Notes: generated by a model not told the origin, from the sequence alone. Shown: positions 1 through 12,539, counted from the stretch's first letter. The stretch: 64,000 nt of DNA from Campylorhamphus procurvoides (GCA_013396655.1 WBMV01006675.1:197031-261030), one strand, 5' to 3'. Program-made: numbers and translations.

Positions 1-649
1 TACCAATGTTTCCTGGGAATGAAAAATTAATTAATATTGAATTAACTTTCAATCCATATGATGATCAAGCTGCTGTTTTCACACTATATATTTCGGCATT
101 TGTTTTGTAAGTCACTGCACATACTGAAAAGTACAGGAATATGTCATTTGAAAACTGGCTTGGCAGCTATGTGAAACAACCAGCAAGGCAGAACTAATTT
201 GACCAAAAAAAATTGAGAGAAAATGGCCAGAAACAAAATCGAAGAACTTTTTTACTTCCATGTATATAATGACTTCAGCTGAAGATTTGTCAGTTAGACA
301 TACCATGACTTCATTAAAACTACATTAATATTGTTTGTTATTTGGTTAAATTATCACAAACACGTCTGCGTTTTTATTCAGTTCTGCAAGAAAATAATTT
401 TGTAGTCTAATAGGATCACTAGTAGTAGCCATTATCTGACATTCTTGCAATCCTTCTATTCACTGACCAGAAATTCAATTGGAAATGAGTGTTTGGTGAA
501 GCTTCTGTCTGCCTAACCTTTACCATTTAAGGAGATGTTGTACTAACAGACCACAAATGGACCAAAATTAGTTGTCGAAATGGTGAGGATGAAAGATGGA
601 CTTGCTTCAGATTAGTGAAGCTGTTCATTCAGGTTGTCTCAGCTAATAA

Positions 650-886
650 TTGAGACACCTCAGTGTGTGTCAGGCTACACAGTTTAATGCCACAGCCCTC
701 TTCTCCAGTACCCTCAACAGGACAATTCTGAGTTTTAAGGTAAACACCTTACTTGAAGCAAACAAATCTGTTCTAACAATTTCAGTGGCTGAAGCTTCTT
801 CATTCACAACACCAGCTGGTTCGTCTCTGTTCAAGAGGTCCACAACCCTTGTGTTAAAGTTCACCTGTCAGTTTCTCGTTAGATAA
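650..886. other. Stretch open on both strands; possible exon or relic, unproven
   Basis: A 78-codon frame is open on the plus strand. A roughly 65-codon frame is open on the minus strand over nearly the same bases (868 down to 670, with a stop directly upstream at 868-870). On the minus strand a donor-like CAA/GTAAGG lies at about 737-746, and an AG acceptor with a poor pyrimidine tract lies at about 865. I recognise no protein family on either strand. Overlapping open frames on both strands can arise from base composition alone, so this is listed only as something seen. It could be chance, or a decayed retrocopy. Confidence 0.12.
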
Positions 887-2540
887 CAACAGATGCATCT
901 ACTCAATGCTTAAGAAATTTATGTCTCTTGAAAAGATTGCACTTTCTTAATTTTAAAACACTCTTGCATCTGCCAAATATCTGATTTATCAAGCAATTAG
1001 TTTCTGAATATTTTTGTTCAAAGAAAAATTATTTTGAATTTGCAAAATGCCACAGTGGAAAAGCTAGTGCTGCTATTATGGTTAATTAAAACTAAACAAA
1101 AAAACTTTTATAGTGGTAGTGTAAGATATGGTGACTTAGAAGACCCTGCAAATCCCTGTATATCAAATGAAAAAAAAAAGTATAAAAATAACCAGCAAAT
1201 AAATAATAATGATAAAGTAAATAAATAATTAGTAAAAAAGAAATCCTGTATAGCAAAAAAAAAAGTCTGTAGAGAGTAAGATTTTTCTTAATTATCTTCT
1301 ACCAATATACTGAAAGGCTTTTTTCAGGGGTCTACATGTGGAAAATCTTTCCTTCTTATGAGCTTTGGAGGGATGCCCCAAAAACCCCAGTTTTGACACA
1401 GTGAAATGCCACTTATCCATCACAGAGATAAAGCTGTTTCCAGGAGAGCCAAACTGCAAGTGAAGTTTCTCAAGTCTCAGCCCACCAAGTTCAACATCTT
1501 TTGCATGTGATCACTGAAACATGAAACAGCTTTTACTGAAACTGGGACTTTAGAATTTGTCTTTCATAAAAAAGAGAATCAAAGCAACACATACATATTC
1601 TAAATAGTATTTACTCTGTAGTGGTGTTTTGGTGTCTAGATTCTTAATTATACTATTAATGTCAGCAAATTTTATGGTTTTGGAAATAAATTTGCCATTA
1701 GAATTCAAAAGCTTTGTTTGCATCTAATTACTGTTTAATTACAGTTTTGTTATCTTTCATTGAATGTTTCGTCTCTCTTGTATATTCCCTTTCTAAGGCA
1801 CATCCTCAGTTACGAAGTACATATCAAGCCAGTAGGAGGACATTTTCACTAGACAGGACAAGCCAAGGTCTTGAAGATACAGTCTTATTGACCTTTTAAT
1901 TAAAGATCAAAGCATTGTCACCACTCTCACTTTGCTGCTCCCTTGTAAATATAGTTCTCTTGGCAGAAGTTCTGTGATTCTTTTGAATAATCTTTGAATG
2001 ACTAAATAGGGGAAAGTTCCCAGCTACACAGCATGCTTTAGACAGCTGGGTAGACTCAAAACTAGGACATTATTGCACGTGCAAAATTAGAATAGCAATG
2101 CTAATAATATTGTATTTATGGGAGAGCTAAAATGTTATATAAAATTTATAGACTACTGAGACAAGAAACTACATAGATGAAAACTTTTTTCCTTTGTAAA
2201 GCTATTATGATTGTTGCTCCTAAGGTTTGGAATTTTTGAAAGCATATGTTTTCCAATATTTTTTCTCTTCCAGTCTTCCTTTACAGTCCAAGAACTCTTC
2301 TGTGGCACTGTATCTGTTTCACTGAACTCTCTACAGTTATACCATAGTCAACCTTATGGATTCAGTGTATTTTAAAACTGAATATTTTTAATTGTCCAAA
2401 CCACTTTTTACTGAGCTCTTATAAAAGATGAAATAAAGGGGATTAAAAAATAAAGCACTTAGGAAAAGAGAGAAAAATATTTGTATTTTAGGCTCTGAAC
2501 AAGCTAGAGAGGCTTGAGTAAATATTCAATGTTTAATCTT

Positions 2541-2557
2541 TCCCCCCCCCTCCCCCC
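2541..2557. repeat. C-rich homopolymer tract
   Basis: Nine C, one T and six C in a row sit in otherwise AT-rich DNA. The complementary strand is a G-run pair. It is simple low-complexity sequence with no associated gene. Confidence 0.85.
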
Positions 2558-3439
2558 AAATTAACTCTTCAGATATGAACCTGGAGAAGTGTAGATTTCT
2601 TTATCTAGCTTTGGATGACACAATTTGTGAATAATGCAGAATTTATCATTCTCTTTAAGGATTATTATTTGATACAGGCACAATGTTCAATGAGAATTGA
2701 TAATTTGTTGATCATAATACAAATTTTGGCTCTTTTTTTGCCAAATTTGACTCTTTTTCATAAAAGAAAAAAACCTTTTCATCTAAACACAAAGGTAAGC
2801 AAACTGCAGGCACCTATTTTTTAGCCAAGAGTCATTCCTACTGACCTGTTTTCATCAATTCTGTAATCAATTCTGCAGCTCTTCAAACGTTATATACCTT
2901 ACTTTTTTTTTATAAATCTGAAAGAACACCTAGTTAAGATCCAAAGTTTCTGCTTTATTATTTATTTCTTGACATTGTAAAGGAATTACTATTTCATGCA
3001 AGTTTTGAAAAGCCAGCGGCCAAATGAAACACACACGTAATCATCACTCCACAAAAGCCTCTCGAACAAGTTCTTGTGGACAGCATGTCAGAAATCAAAT
3101 ATGAAAAAGAATGAAGTTCTCCTCTTACAGAAAAATGGTATCTGTGTGGGATTGGACAGATGGGTCTGTTAAATAGTAAAGTCATCTGGCATATCTGACT
3201 TTTTGGTCTGAGAACTTCTACTTCAGACATGTTATGCAATGTGGGTAAGGCATTCAAGATTCTTCAGGCAAATTCTCTTCTCACAGACATCAATACCAAA
3301 CCCAAATTATTGCAGTGGGATTTTCCTCCTTCCTTACTTTACTTATACAAGAAAGTGTAAAGTATGTAAACTTCTGTGAGTAGTAATTATTGAACACTGT
3401 AGGATTCTGATAGCCTTGCTGCATGGTAGTATGCATTCA

Positions 3440-4243
3440 GTATGGTGCAGGGCAGGCTTGCTATTAAAAGGAACCTCAACGTTGTTGAAGACTGGCCTGT
3501 GGGAAGCTTCACCAAGTCCAAAAAAGGCACAAATAAAGTCCCAAACCTGCTATGGAAAAACCCTGTGCTGTGGGACAAGCTGTGGACCAGCTGGATGGAA
3601 AGCAACTCCTTGGGGAAAAAGACACAGGGTCATAGTGGACAAGTTGAACGTAAGTAGTGTTGCCTGACAGCAGAAAAGGACAACAGTGGATATGTTACTA
3701 AGAGAAAAGCCAGCAAGTCCAGGGAAGTGACTCTTCCCATCTGTTTGGCACTGGTGAGACCACATCTGGAGCACTGTGTCTAGTTTCTGGCTTCCCCATG
3801 CTGGACAGGCAGTGACACACTGGAGGAAGGCCAGTACAAATGGGGGCAGGAGGACACAGTACATAAGGAGCAACTGAGAGAAGTGAATTAGATCAGTCTT
3901 GAAGGGAGATCTAATTTCTGACTGCAGCTCCTACTGGGACGGCACGCAATAGACAGAGATAAAATCTTACTGAAGGTACACAATGATAGGCGAGATGCAG
4001 CAGATGCAAAGTGGAACATCCAGAAGCAAATTTAAATATTAGGAAAATGTTTTTTACCATGAGAGTGGTCAGTCCCTGGAGCAGATTTCCCAGAGTGATT
4101 GCAAAATTTCTTGCCTTGGGAATATTCCAACTGACTTGGACAAGACCCTTCACAACAGATATAAGTTGGCCTTGTTCTGAGTGAGGAATTAGATTAGATC
4201 ACACTAAATTGTACTGTGATGCTCCAGGATGTTCTATGGGATT
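3440..4243 (+). mobile_element. CR1 LINE fragment, 5'-truncated, plus strand
   Basis: This is an old CR1 (chicken repeat 1) non-LTR retrotransposon copy in sense orientation, covering the end of ORF2 and the 3' UTR. Landmarks follow the CR1 order. A region near 3600-3650 matches the usual 'lagging tail of ORF2' text including GTGGACAAGTTGAACG. At about 3751-3782 the sequence GTGAGACCACATCTGGAGCA encodes the familiar VRPHLE-type motif, now followed by a stop. Near 4060-4130 lies the 3' UTR stretch about the two-strand G/T-rich CCCTGGA and TTGGACAAGACCC. The copy ends near 4235-4243 with a degraded ATGTTCTATG-like tail. Frames carry many stops and indels, so it is dead. The 5' boundary is approximate because the first ~60 bases are very diverged. 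Confidence 0.82.
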
Positions 4244-4613
4244 TTTATAAAACTCTTTCTTTTGTATTTCTCTTGTACATTGTAAGCTGAATTAGGAAAA
4301 CTAGTTTAATATTGATGAACCACACTCTGTCCATCATTGTTTGCCAGTAGTGCAATTTTCAGCTTAAGGGTAAGATAGGATCATTTTTAAGTTTATTTGG
4401 TTGAAAGCAGCCATGCAAGTTGGTATCATATATACATAGGTGATTTTTTCCCCTAGTCTAAGCTTTTAAGAATAGGTAAATATCAGACTTGTTTCTTACC
4501 TGTGGAAAAATAAAATCTGGGTTTTGACTCAGCTGCTTTCTATTACCTGTGAATTACAATTATAGGAGATGCCATCAACTTTGACTATCAGATTTGAAGA
4601 GGTATCATACAAA

Positions 4614-5296
4614 CATAGAATGGTTTGGGTTTGAAGGGACATTAAAGACTACTTAGTTCCAACTCCCCTGCCATGGGCAGGGACTCCTTCCATTTGATTG
4701 GGTTGCTCAAAGCCTCATCCAATCTGGCCTGAAACACTTCCAGGGTTTTGGTATCCACCACCTAGCAACCTGTTCCAGTGCCTCACCACCCTCATAGCAA
4801 AGAATTTCTTCCTGATATCCAAACTAAACCTACCCTCTTTAAGTTTGAAGCCATTCCCCCTTGTGCTATTACTGCATGTCCTTGTAAAAAGTCCCTCTCC
4901 AGCTCTCTTGTAGGCCCCCTTGGGTACTGGAAGGTGCTGTAAGGTCTCCCCAGAGTCTTGTCTTCTCCAAGCTGAACAACCCCAGCTCTGTCAGGAGCTC
5001 AAGCCCTCTAATGATCTTTGTGGCCCTTCTCTGGACTTGCTGCAACAGGTCTGTGGCTTTCCTGTCCAGGAGATCCCAGGGTTGGATGAAGAACTCTAGA
5101 CAGGGTCTCGTAAGAACAGAGCGGAGAGGAAGAATCACCTCCCTTGATCTGTTAACTGCACTTCTTTTTGTGGAGCCCAGGACATTGAGTTTCTGCTCTG
5201 TGCTCCGAGTGCCCATTGCCAGATCACATTGAGCTTCTTGTCCGCCAACACCCCTAAGCCTTTCTTCTCAGGACTGTTCTCACTCCAGTATGCAGT
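4614..5296 (-). mobile_element. CR1 LINE fragment, 5'-truncated, minus strand
   Basis: This CR1 copy is in antisense orientation. It opens on the plus strand with ATAGAATGGTTTGGGT, the complement of the CR1 3' end, and continues through the standard 3' UTR. Around 4960-5060 its complement encodes the C-terminal ORF2 segment with QVQRRATKIIRGLE and LGLFSLEKTRLWGDL, which matches the CR1 ORF2 C-terminus in wording and order. It fades near 5296 after the GTCCGCCAACACCCCTAAG stretch. Only the last ~0.7 kb of the element is present, the usual result of incomplete reverse transcription. It lies 370 bases from the plus-strand CR1 at 3440-4243 and faces it tail to tail. Confidence 0.93.
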
Positions 5297-8241
5297 AATA
5301 TTTTTACCAAGATTTTTAAATGAAATTACCATAAAGCAGTTGAAAGTTTTAAATTTCCAGGTGTTTGCAATCATCTTTACTCAAAGTAGTTACTGAATGA
5401 TTTTGTTTTTCCAGCCTAACACAACTACAATTATCAAGAACTCAGCGTCCCATTGAAAGAAAACCCAGCATAAGATGATGTAATGAAATGGATCTTGCCA
5501 TTTTGTAAGAACACACTCAAAGTCATTATAGTAAACATTTATCATTCTGTGTTGTGTTCAGGTTTTCATGATTGTTTCCAGTGAACTTTAAAAGTCTCAG
5601 CTTTGTTTATATTTTGAACAAAGACCTCTAGGGGCACCTGCTTTAAACACTAGATAGGATATCCTTTGGAAAACATCCGCCTCTAACATCCTCCCTGGTC
5701 ACTTCAGTTTTCAACACAAACAATGTTCTTATGGATTGCTTTTGTATGATTTACTTTGACTTTGGTGGACAGTTTAAAAATCAGAATCCAAAAAAGTAGT
5801 ATGCTTTGAAATCTCTAGTTGTTAAAAATGCTGGTAGCTCTATAGAAATCTAAATTTGCTATTTTTAGTTCCCAGAAATGCATGTATGATGTCATAGATT
5901 GGTGCTTGGCATGTTGAAATGGTGCTGTCTTGTGCTAGGTATGTTTAATATCTTCCCTCCAAAAATTCTAGTCTGCTGATCTTTATTCCTTCCATTTTGT
6001 TTTCCAAAGGCAAGTTTATTTTCTAACCTCTATCTACTAAAGGACAGTACAAAAGAGATTGATGAATTAATTCTCTTTAAAATGTTCAAATCTACCTTTT
6101 TAAGTCCTGCAATTTTTTTGAGACCAATGCTGAAACTACTGAGGTTCTGGGCTTCAAGCTGTGTTTATGTCAGTCTGCCTGATAGTTCAAACTGCAGGTG
6201 GAACACACACACCCGTCTGCAGTCAACCAGGGGTGCATATGATGCACAACCCCAGAGCTGGAAGGTGTATCTGAATTTATGAAAAATTGCTGGACATAAA
6301 TTGTGTTTTAAATGGAAGTTGCAACCAGCTCTGTCGTCTCTATTGAGCAATTACCTAGTTTTCAAACTAACTCATTTTTCAGATGTGCAATCAAGACTTT
6401 GATCCAAAGAAAGCAGTAGGACTCTTCCACTCAGTTTTGTTCATAGGTAGGGTTAAACTCTTCATTTGGTTACTGTGTGGGAGTTCTCCGATTAAGACTT
6501 CAGTTTGCTATTTTGAATTTAACAAAAAATGAGACTTTGCTAGGTCACAATGGTTATGTGGAGGCTTTCTTCCTTCTTAAAACAGAACAGAAACACATTT
6601 TTTGCATTGAAATTGCAGGAAAAACTGTTCTACAACTAAATTGCTGCCTGTTCCTGGCATTATGCATCCTCAGTATACCTCAGGTATATAAGTATGATAT
6701 CTACCTCAGGTATTGAGCTTATGTGTAACATGATTAATTCATAGCTTCAAATTAAGTGTGTTATGTTTATTAATTATCTTTGTAACATTGAATTTATTTT
6801 AATCATGGTATTTTTAAAGAACAGGATTTTAACTTAAGCCTCAAGTTTCCCATTTGCATAATTCTTCATTATAGCAATAGCTTTTTCTTTTGTATTTGAA
6901 CACCACTTTTCAAATGATCAGCTGCAAAAGAACTAAAATATACATGCTTTCTATTTCAGTTTGATTTGTTGCTGTAAACTTAAACTCAAGACCTCTGCTA
7001 CAGAACTAGTCTCAACTGATGGCAGCAGAAATAATTACTTGCAAGAAAAGAAATCTTGAAGAGACTGTTATGGCTGGTGTTTGTTGGGATCTGTCAGCTG
7101 CGCCTTAAAGAATGTATGTGTTTATATGCACACAGAGTACTGTTTACAGAAGACACGGTTTTCTCAAACACCATGTAGGCTGTGGTTCACACCTCAAGTA
7201 TTTCACTAGAAAAGCTGAGTTTGATAGCACTGACCTAAAGCAGACCTTTAGCATAGAAGGCCATGATGAGAGTCTCCAAAAATCTGTGTGTCATTGCTGA
7301 GGCAAACTGAATAGTGTGTGACTTCAGTATATTTTGCTTGCGTGCTTGATATCCTGTGCTATGTTAACACTGACTGTTTAGTTTAGTTGGGGAAAAATTA
7401 TAATATGAGCTATATCGCTCAGATGATAGTTCTCAAGTAGCACTTCAGCACTGCATGAAGCAGAGCTCTGTTAACTTCCTGATGAGGAAATAATGGACTT
7501 TCTGTGCTGTTCACAGTGATTCTGTCCACAAGGTACATCCAGTTGAAATAATTCTAGTTCAATTAACAATTTTTAACAGGCAAACTTAGTGGAAATTGTG
7601 GGTTTCCCTGAACTACAGATATGAAGAGAAGAAACTATGTTATCACTGAGAACAGTAAGTGAACCTGAGCAAATTTCATTCAGATTGTTGGTAATGTTTA
7701 AAAGGCTTATAATAAGTTAAATGAGTGTTATATTTTATCCAGAGCCAAAATTTAGCCCATAACTTATATTTGATATCTTACAGATATTAACTACCTCTCA
7801 GTTGTTAAACTTTGCCAATTTAGAATAATAAGAAATTTGGAGACAGATTTTATTAATGGTTAAAATCCTGCAAATTCCAGTGTGGGACTTAATTAACACA
7901 TTCTTGTGGGATGATAGTATAAGCTTTAAATACTTATTGAAAATATGCCATGCCAAACAAACATGATTTTGTTGTTGTGGTTTGAAAGGGATATGGACAT
8001 TTATTCTCTCTATTCAGTCCTTAGTATTACATCATGGAATACTGAAATAGCACTACATTTGGCTGATACAGAACATGTTAAATGAATTTACAGTTAATTG
8101 TCTACACCAGTTAAGTAGAGGCATCTTGTATACAGATGTCTGTAGGCACATTTAAGTTTCAATACTTTCTTGCCAATAATTATATATACACAGGTGGTTA
8201 AATTTGCAAGAGACAGAAAGTGAGGCCAGAAAATACCGAGG
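5297..8241. other. Unique non-coding DNA, no feature recognised
   Basis: AT-rich sequence follows the CR1 pair. Open frames are at most 79 codons (6477-6716) with no family resemblance. No tRNA-type boxes, repeats of known families or CpG-rich promoter were seen. Confidence 0.6.
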
Positions 8242-8273
8242 TATTCTTATTGTGGGATATTCTTATTGTGGCA
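8242..8273 (+). repeat. Tandem duplication of a 16-mer (two units)
   Basis: The unit TATTCTTATTGTGGGA at 8242-8257 is followed at once by TATTCTTATTGTGGCA at 8258-8273, differing at one position. The near identity suggests a recent local slippage or duplication event. Confidence 0.9.
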
Positions 8274-8756
8274 GTTCATTAGCTCAGCCTATTTGAAAAA
8301 AAGGATTGTGTTTCCTTGAATGGATATGTGTTCATACAGCAAAGAATAGAATTATATGTAATAGGTAGAAATCCATGTACTGTAGTCCAGATGCATTAGA
8401 ATTGTCTTCAGTGGTGATTAAAAAATCCATGATGCTATGTTGTAGGGAAGAAGTGCAGTTGTTATAATTAGGGGGCTACTGAACAGGAATATGAAGGTAT
8501 GCTGTCTCTGTCTCCATTGTTTGGACCTTGTCATTAAGGATATCAGAAGCCAAAAGGTCAAAAATACTTCAAGGTGAAAAGAGTCCAGAAAAGAACATGA
8601 CAACCAATTGGGCACGTAAGAAATAGGTCTTATAGTCCAATTTGATTTAATCAAGAAGAAAAAAACCAAGGTACTTGGACCTGTACACATAAGAGGTTTT
8701 TGAACTTAAATTAACTTAACAGGAAAGGCCTGACAGAATCTTATATTTCCAAAGCT

Positions 8757-8804
8757 AACCCCCCCCTCCCGCAAAAAAAAAAACAAAAACAAAAACAAAA
8801 ACCC
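8757..8804. repeat. C-rich then (CAAAAA)n low-complexity tract
   Basis: A run of C broken by one T is followed by GC, a run of eleven A and repeated CAAAAA units ending in ACCC. The plus strand is almost purely A and C, so the minus strand is G/T. It resembles the complement of the G/T tracts at 10874-11034 and 58541-58630. Confidence 0.88.
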
Positions 8805-10873
8805 AGTGTCCCCACTGGAAAACAAAAGTAAATGTTTAATGCCAAAGGTCAAGAAGAAGAACATGAAGTAGAGTTGTATGTCTAAGGCAACTGACAATTT
8901 ACTATAATGTTATGTTTTAGGGGCTTTTTGGGTCAAAACTAGATGAAAACCAAGACATATTAAATATTATGAAATACAATCAGCCAAAACCAAAATAATC
9001 GGCATTTTGCTCTATGTTACAAGGGAGATGAGACATAAATGGTCTCTTTGCTTGTTTCTGGATGAAAACTATGAAGTGTGAGTAAACAAATAGTTTACAC
9101 TAAAACTTGTTTGTCTCAGAGTTTAGCAGGTACCTTCAATTATCTGCAATTATTTTTTTGATGCAGTAAGTTAGTGCACAGACCAAGAGACTGGATTTGG
9201 TTAACTTTGGTTTTAGGCCTTGGAAAATATTTGACATCATGGAATATACTGAAGAATATTGCTCCTTTCAATCCTCATGTTTTGTCGCCTAGTTCAGCTG
9301 CTCATATTTTTCTTATTTGAAAATTTTAATCTTTTTTCCAAAAGGGAAAAAGTGAGAGAAGGTCACATTGTTTTAGGAAATTAGTTCCAGAAAGTATTTC
9401 TTGAAAAGGAATTGTTTTCAGAGTAAACAATATCCATCTTCCTGTTTTATTTTCATGTATATTTTAAGACAAAAATTGCTAATATTCTTCAGCTCATGGT
9501 TATTTTTTCTTCAACTAGAAAAAATGTGGCCCTCATTTTCTATTTGAAATCCTTTGTTAAGTGGAATTTTAAGGTTAAAACATGAAACTCATTTGCATCA
9601 CTAAACTTTCTGTCTTTTATAAGATAGAGTATTTTTCTATTTGTGATGAAAGCATGCTTTCATTTTAATTTTTTAAATGTAATTCTTAATAACATGTTTT
9701 GTATCTACTGTTTATTATTTAGGTCTAGAGTATTCCATCTTGAGTGTGTTAAGGACTTAGAGATGACTGACATGTGGCTTTTGAGTTTCATGATGCTGGT
9801 GAGCAGCTTAAACATTCCTCCAAACTGTAATAACATTTGGCCTCTGCTGGCTGGGAAAACGGAGTAGAAATAGTTACTTGTGAGGAAAAGGAAGCCATCA
9901 GAGCCCAATTCCCAATTAATTCAAACACCCTCGGTCTCTATTTCCTTGACTCCAAAAAAGTTTCCCTGAGCATTTTCACATGCAATATTTGACTTTGTGC
10001 CTCACAATTTATATACACAAATGCAAGCACATTATGGAGACCCCATCCATGATACAAGAGGACAGAAAGCTCTTACACTGGAGAGAGGGTTTGTTAATAA
10101 AATCAGTGGAAGAAACTTTTCAAGTGCTTTTCTTGCTGCTTGGGTGGAAATATTAGCATTCTACAGACTTCTTCAGCCCCCTTAATGCCTCATTAGGTGT
10201 AGTCAGTCAACACATAGACCACACTGCAAATCCACAACAGTAAAAGGAAAAGAACTTTTCAAGTGTTTCAGAAGAACAATATCCAGAATAAACATGTTGT
10301 TTCACTAGTCCACATATTTACTGAGTTGTTCACTTGCTATTCGGAAGAAGATATAAATTGTTTCTGGAGATCAATGACTGTATCTAAATGTAACCTTGTA
10401 TGTGTCAAAAACATGATGATAAGTTTTATAGAACAGTGGGTTTTTTTACACCAATGTCATGGTAATGTTAACATTTTTTGCTTACATTAATATAGAAAGT
10501 ATCATATAACATACTAGTAAGTTTTATATTGCATAGGTTTACCTGATCCTCCCAAAGATTATCTGTCACTGGGCAAAAAAAACCCAAACCCAAATAAACT
10601 CAAAGTAACAAAATATAAATCAATTCCTCATAGTAAACCTCACTCTGAGGAGTGTATTTTTTACAGGATTAAGGTATAAGTGATATAGTTTGTCAAATAA
10701 AGAAAGCTTAAACCATAACATAGATACATTTACTGCAAATTAGAAAAATGCTAGTATGAGATGCAGGAACAGATAGGAATCAAGAATCAGTTTCTACTGA
10801 AAGTACAGCTTTTCTCTTCTCATATTAGTTCTGCCTTTTCAAGTTTGTTTATGTATGCAAAAAATTTTCCTTC
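8805..10873. other. Unique non-coding DNA, no feature recognised
   Basis: AT-rich unique sequence. Short open frames at 9643-9867 (74 codons) and 10263-10490 (75 codons) show no recognisable domain and no convincing splice context. An A/C-rich patch occurs near 10574-10600. Confidence 0.6.
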
Positions 10874-11034
10874 TTGTGTTTTTGTTTTTTTTTTTGAGCT
10901 TTGTGTTTTGTTTGGGTTTGATTTTTTGGTTTGTGGGGTTTTTATTTGTTTTTTTTGGGGGGGGGGAGTGGTGGTGGGGTGTGAGAGAATTGTTTGGATT
11001 TGGGTTTGTTATGGTTTTGGGTTTTTTTTTTTTC
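10874..11034 (+). repeat. Long G/T-only low-complexity tract with G10 run
   Basis: About 160 bases are nearly devoid of A and C on the plus strand. The tract contains T-runs, GTTTTG and GGTTTG words, a run of ten G at 10957-10966 and closely spaced GG and GGGG runs up to about 10980. The resulting open frames (such as 10761-11069) translate as strings of F, G, V and W and are compositional artefacts. The G-run cluster could form quadruplex structure. Confidence 0.9.
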
Positions 11035-12347
11035 CAAAATGGAAGATGGGAGACCACTTACACCACTAACTGTAAATACAAATGTTTAGATGGAATTGTA
11101 TGGGGAATAGATGACTAAATGCAACCCAGGTATCATTTTCATTGATTTATATGAAACTATTTAAGTCGGAACTAGTATTGTCAAGCAATGTCTTTTAAAA
11201 CTGAACATTATTTTTACTGTAGATTTACCCTCTTTGCTAATCCTAATGACTTAAATATTTAAATAGGAATACATGTAAAAACATAATGTGATTTTTTATG
11301 ATATCAGCAAAAGCTGGGGAACAATGATTCAAGGGCATATTAAGAACTGGTGGTCTTGTCAAATGATGAAAATTGAAGATTATGTGTAAATGGCTAAAGT
11401 TACCATCATGATTATGAACCAAAACTGAAGGAATTTTATTCAGAGAGAAAATAATTTGGCAAAGGTATATATAACCAGAACAAAGGCGGGGAAGAAAACT
11501 CACAAATAAGCAAAAAGCCCCAAAACCCAAACAGAAGCACAAGTTCAATCAACTGTGCAGTGACTTCTGTACCTGGAAGTCCATAGTTATGTGCTTTTGT
11601 TTAAGAATTTGTTGTATAACGTGAGAGTTGATTGCTATGAGGACATGTGGATTTTCTCTTCAAGATTAGTGCTTGCTTCCATGAGTGTATCAAGTCATGC
11701 AAATTGGAAGCAGCTATGACTGAATATAGCACATAGCTGTATGCTATGGCTATGCTGGACTGGACTAGGGACTTCCCTTATGTACCCTGGGTGCAAACCT
11801 GAGTTTGCAGCACATAATCGTCTAGTAGGGTTAAGCAAAACCCAATTCTATAAATCATATGTAGAAGGAAAAAGGTTAACATTGCAGATTGTTTTGTCTA
11901 AATCTGCTTTTCTGTTTTGTATAGGTTCCAATAAAAGATAATGCACTAGTCTCTCATAAATCTTGTTTCTGAATGCAAGCTATAAGTATTAAATTGGTCT
12001 GGTCACTTCCTGCCTGAAAAACTTTCATCTTTCTACACTTATAAGACGTGATTTTGAGTTCCAGTTGTCTCTAAAACAGATTTCGAGCAGTGTCCATATT
12101 CATTGTAACAGAATAATTGTTGTGGCCATCCTATCACTGCAGATTTCTTAAATCTTCTATCAGGACAAGTATTGTAAAAGAAGGATTTTTTATCAGTGAA
12201 TTTCTAAGATTTTGCCTTTTAACCAGATACATTTTTTTTATTACATGATTTATATATTTATTTAAAATTCACAAAGAAAATGTTTAAATATCTCCTGAGG
12301 TGCCTCCTCTGAATTTTACTTCAAAATGTATTTTCCTTCCAACTCAG
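11035..12347. other. Unique non-coding DNA upstream of the candidate exon
   Basis: AT-rich sequence with no recognised repeat. A minus-strand open frame of 101 codons at 11243-11548 and a 66-codon plus-strand frame at 11741-11941 show no family resemblance. The last 40 bases form the acceptor region of the exon candidate at 12348. Confidence 0.55.
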
Positions 12348-12400
12348 AATTTTGATGATGAGGATATACGTGAAATGAGCAATCTTCTCTCTGACTGAAG
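12348..12400 (+). other. Candidate small coding exon with terminal stop codon
   Basis: A 53-base segment is preceded by a pyrimidine-rich acceptor (TTTTCCTTCCAACTCAG ending at 12347) and followed by a consensus-like donor AAG/GTAAAT (GT at 12401-12402). Read in phase 0 it is open throughout and encodes NFDDEDIREMSNLLSD, then TGA at 12396-12398, two bases before the donor. The acidic, leucine-ended peptide looks like a natural protein C-terminus, but I do not recognise the parent gene. A stop so near a donor would suggest an alternative terminus or a cassette exon followed by a 3' UTR exon. No partner exon was found in the window. Short exon-like matches arise by chance, so confidence is low. 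Confidence 0.22.
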
Positions 12401-12539
12401 GTAAATGGGGGACTGTTGGATCTTTTTAGTAATTCTTGAGATCATGCTACGCAATTCTCATTAGTCAGATGGAGTTGGCAATGACAGTACAGAGCACTTG
12501 CAGACTTGCCCTTTTTAGAGCTGAACATTTAGACTCATG

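Larger units (their letters stand above)
1..3439. other. Unique AT-rich non-coding DNA
   Basis: No repeat family, RNA gene or convincing coding exon is recognised here. All six frames are broken by frequent stops. Minor contents are an A/T-only patch near 1170-1230, a C-rich run at 2542-2557 (nine C, one T, six C) and a stretch at 650-886 that is open on both strands (see findings). I infer intergenic or intronic sequence. Confidence 0.6.

Noticed and set aside
10761..11118. Frames of 102 and 87 codons rich in F, G, V, W
   Set aside because: They are translations of the G/T low-complexity tract.
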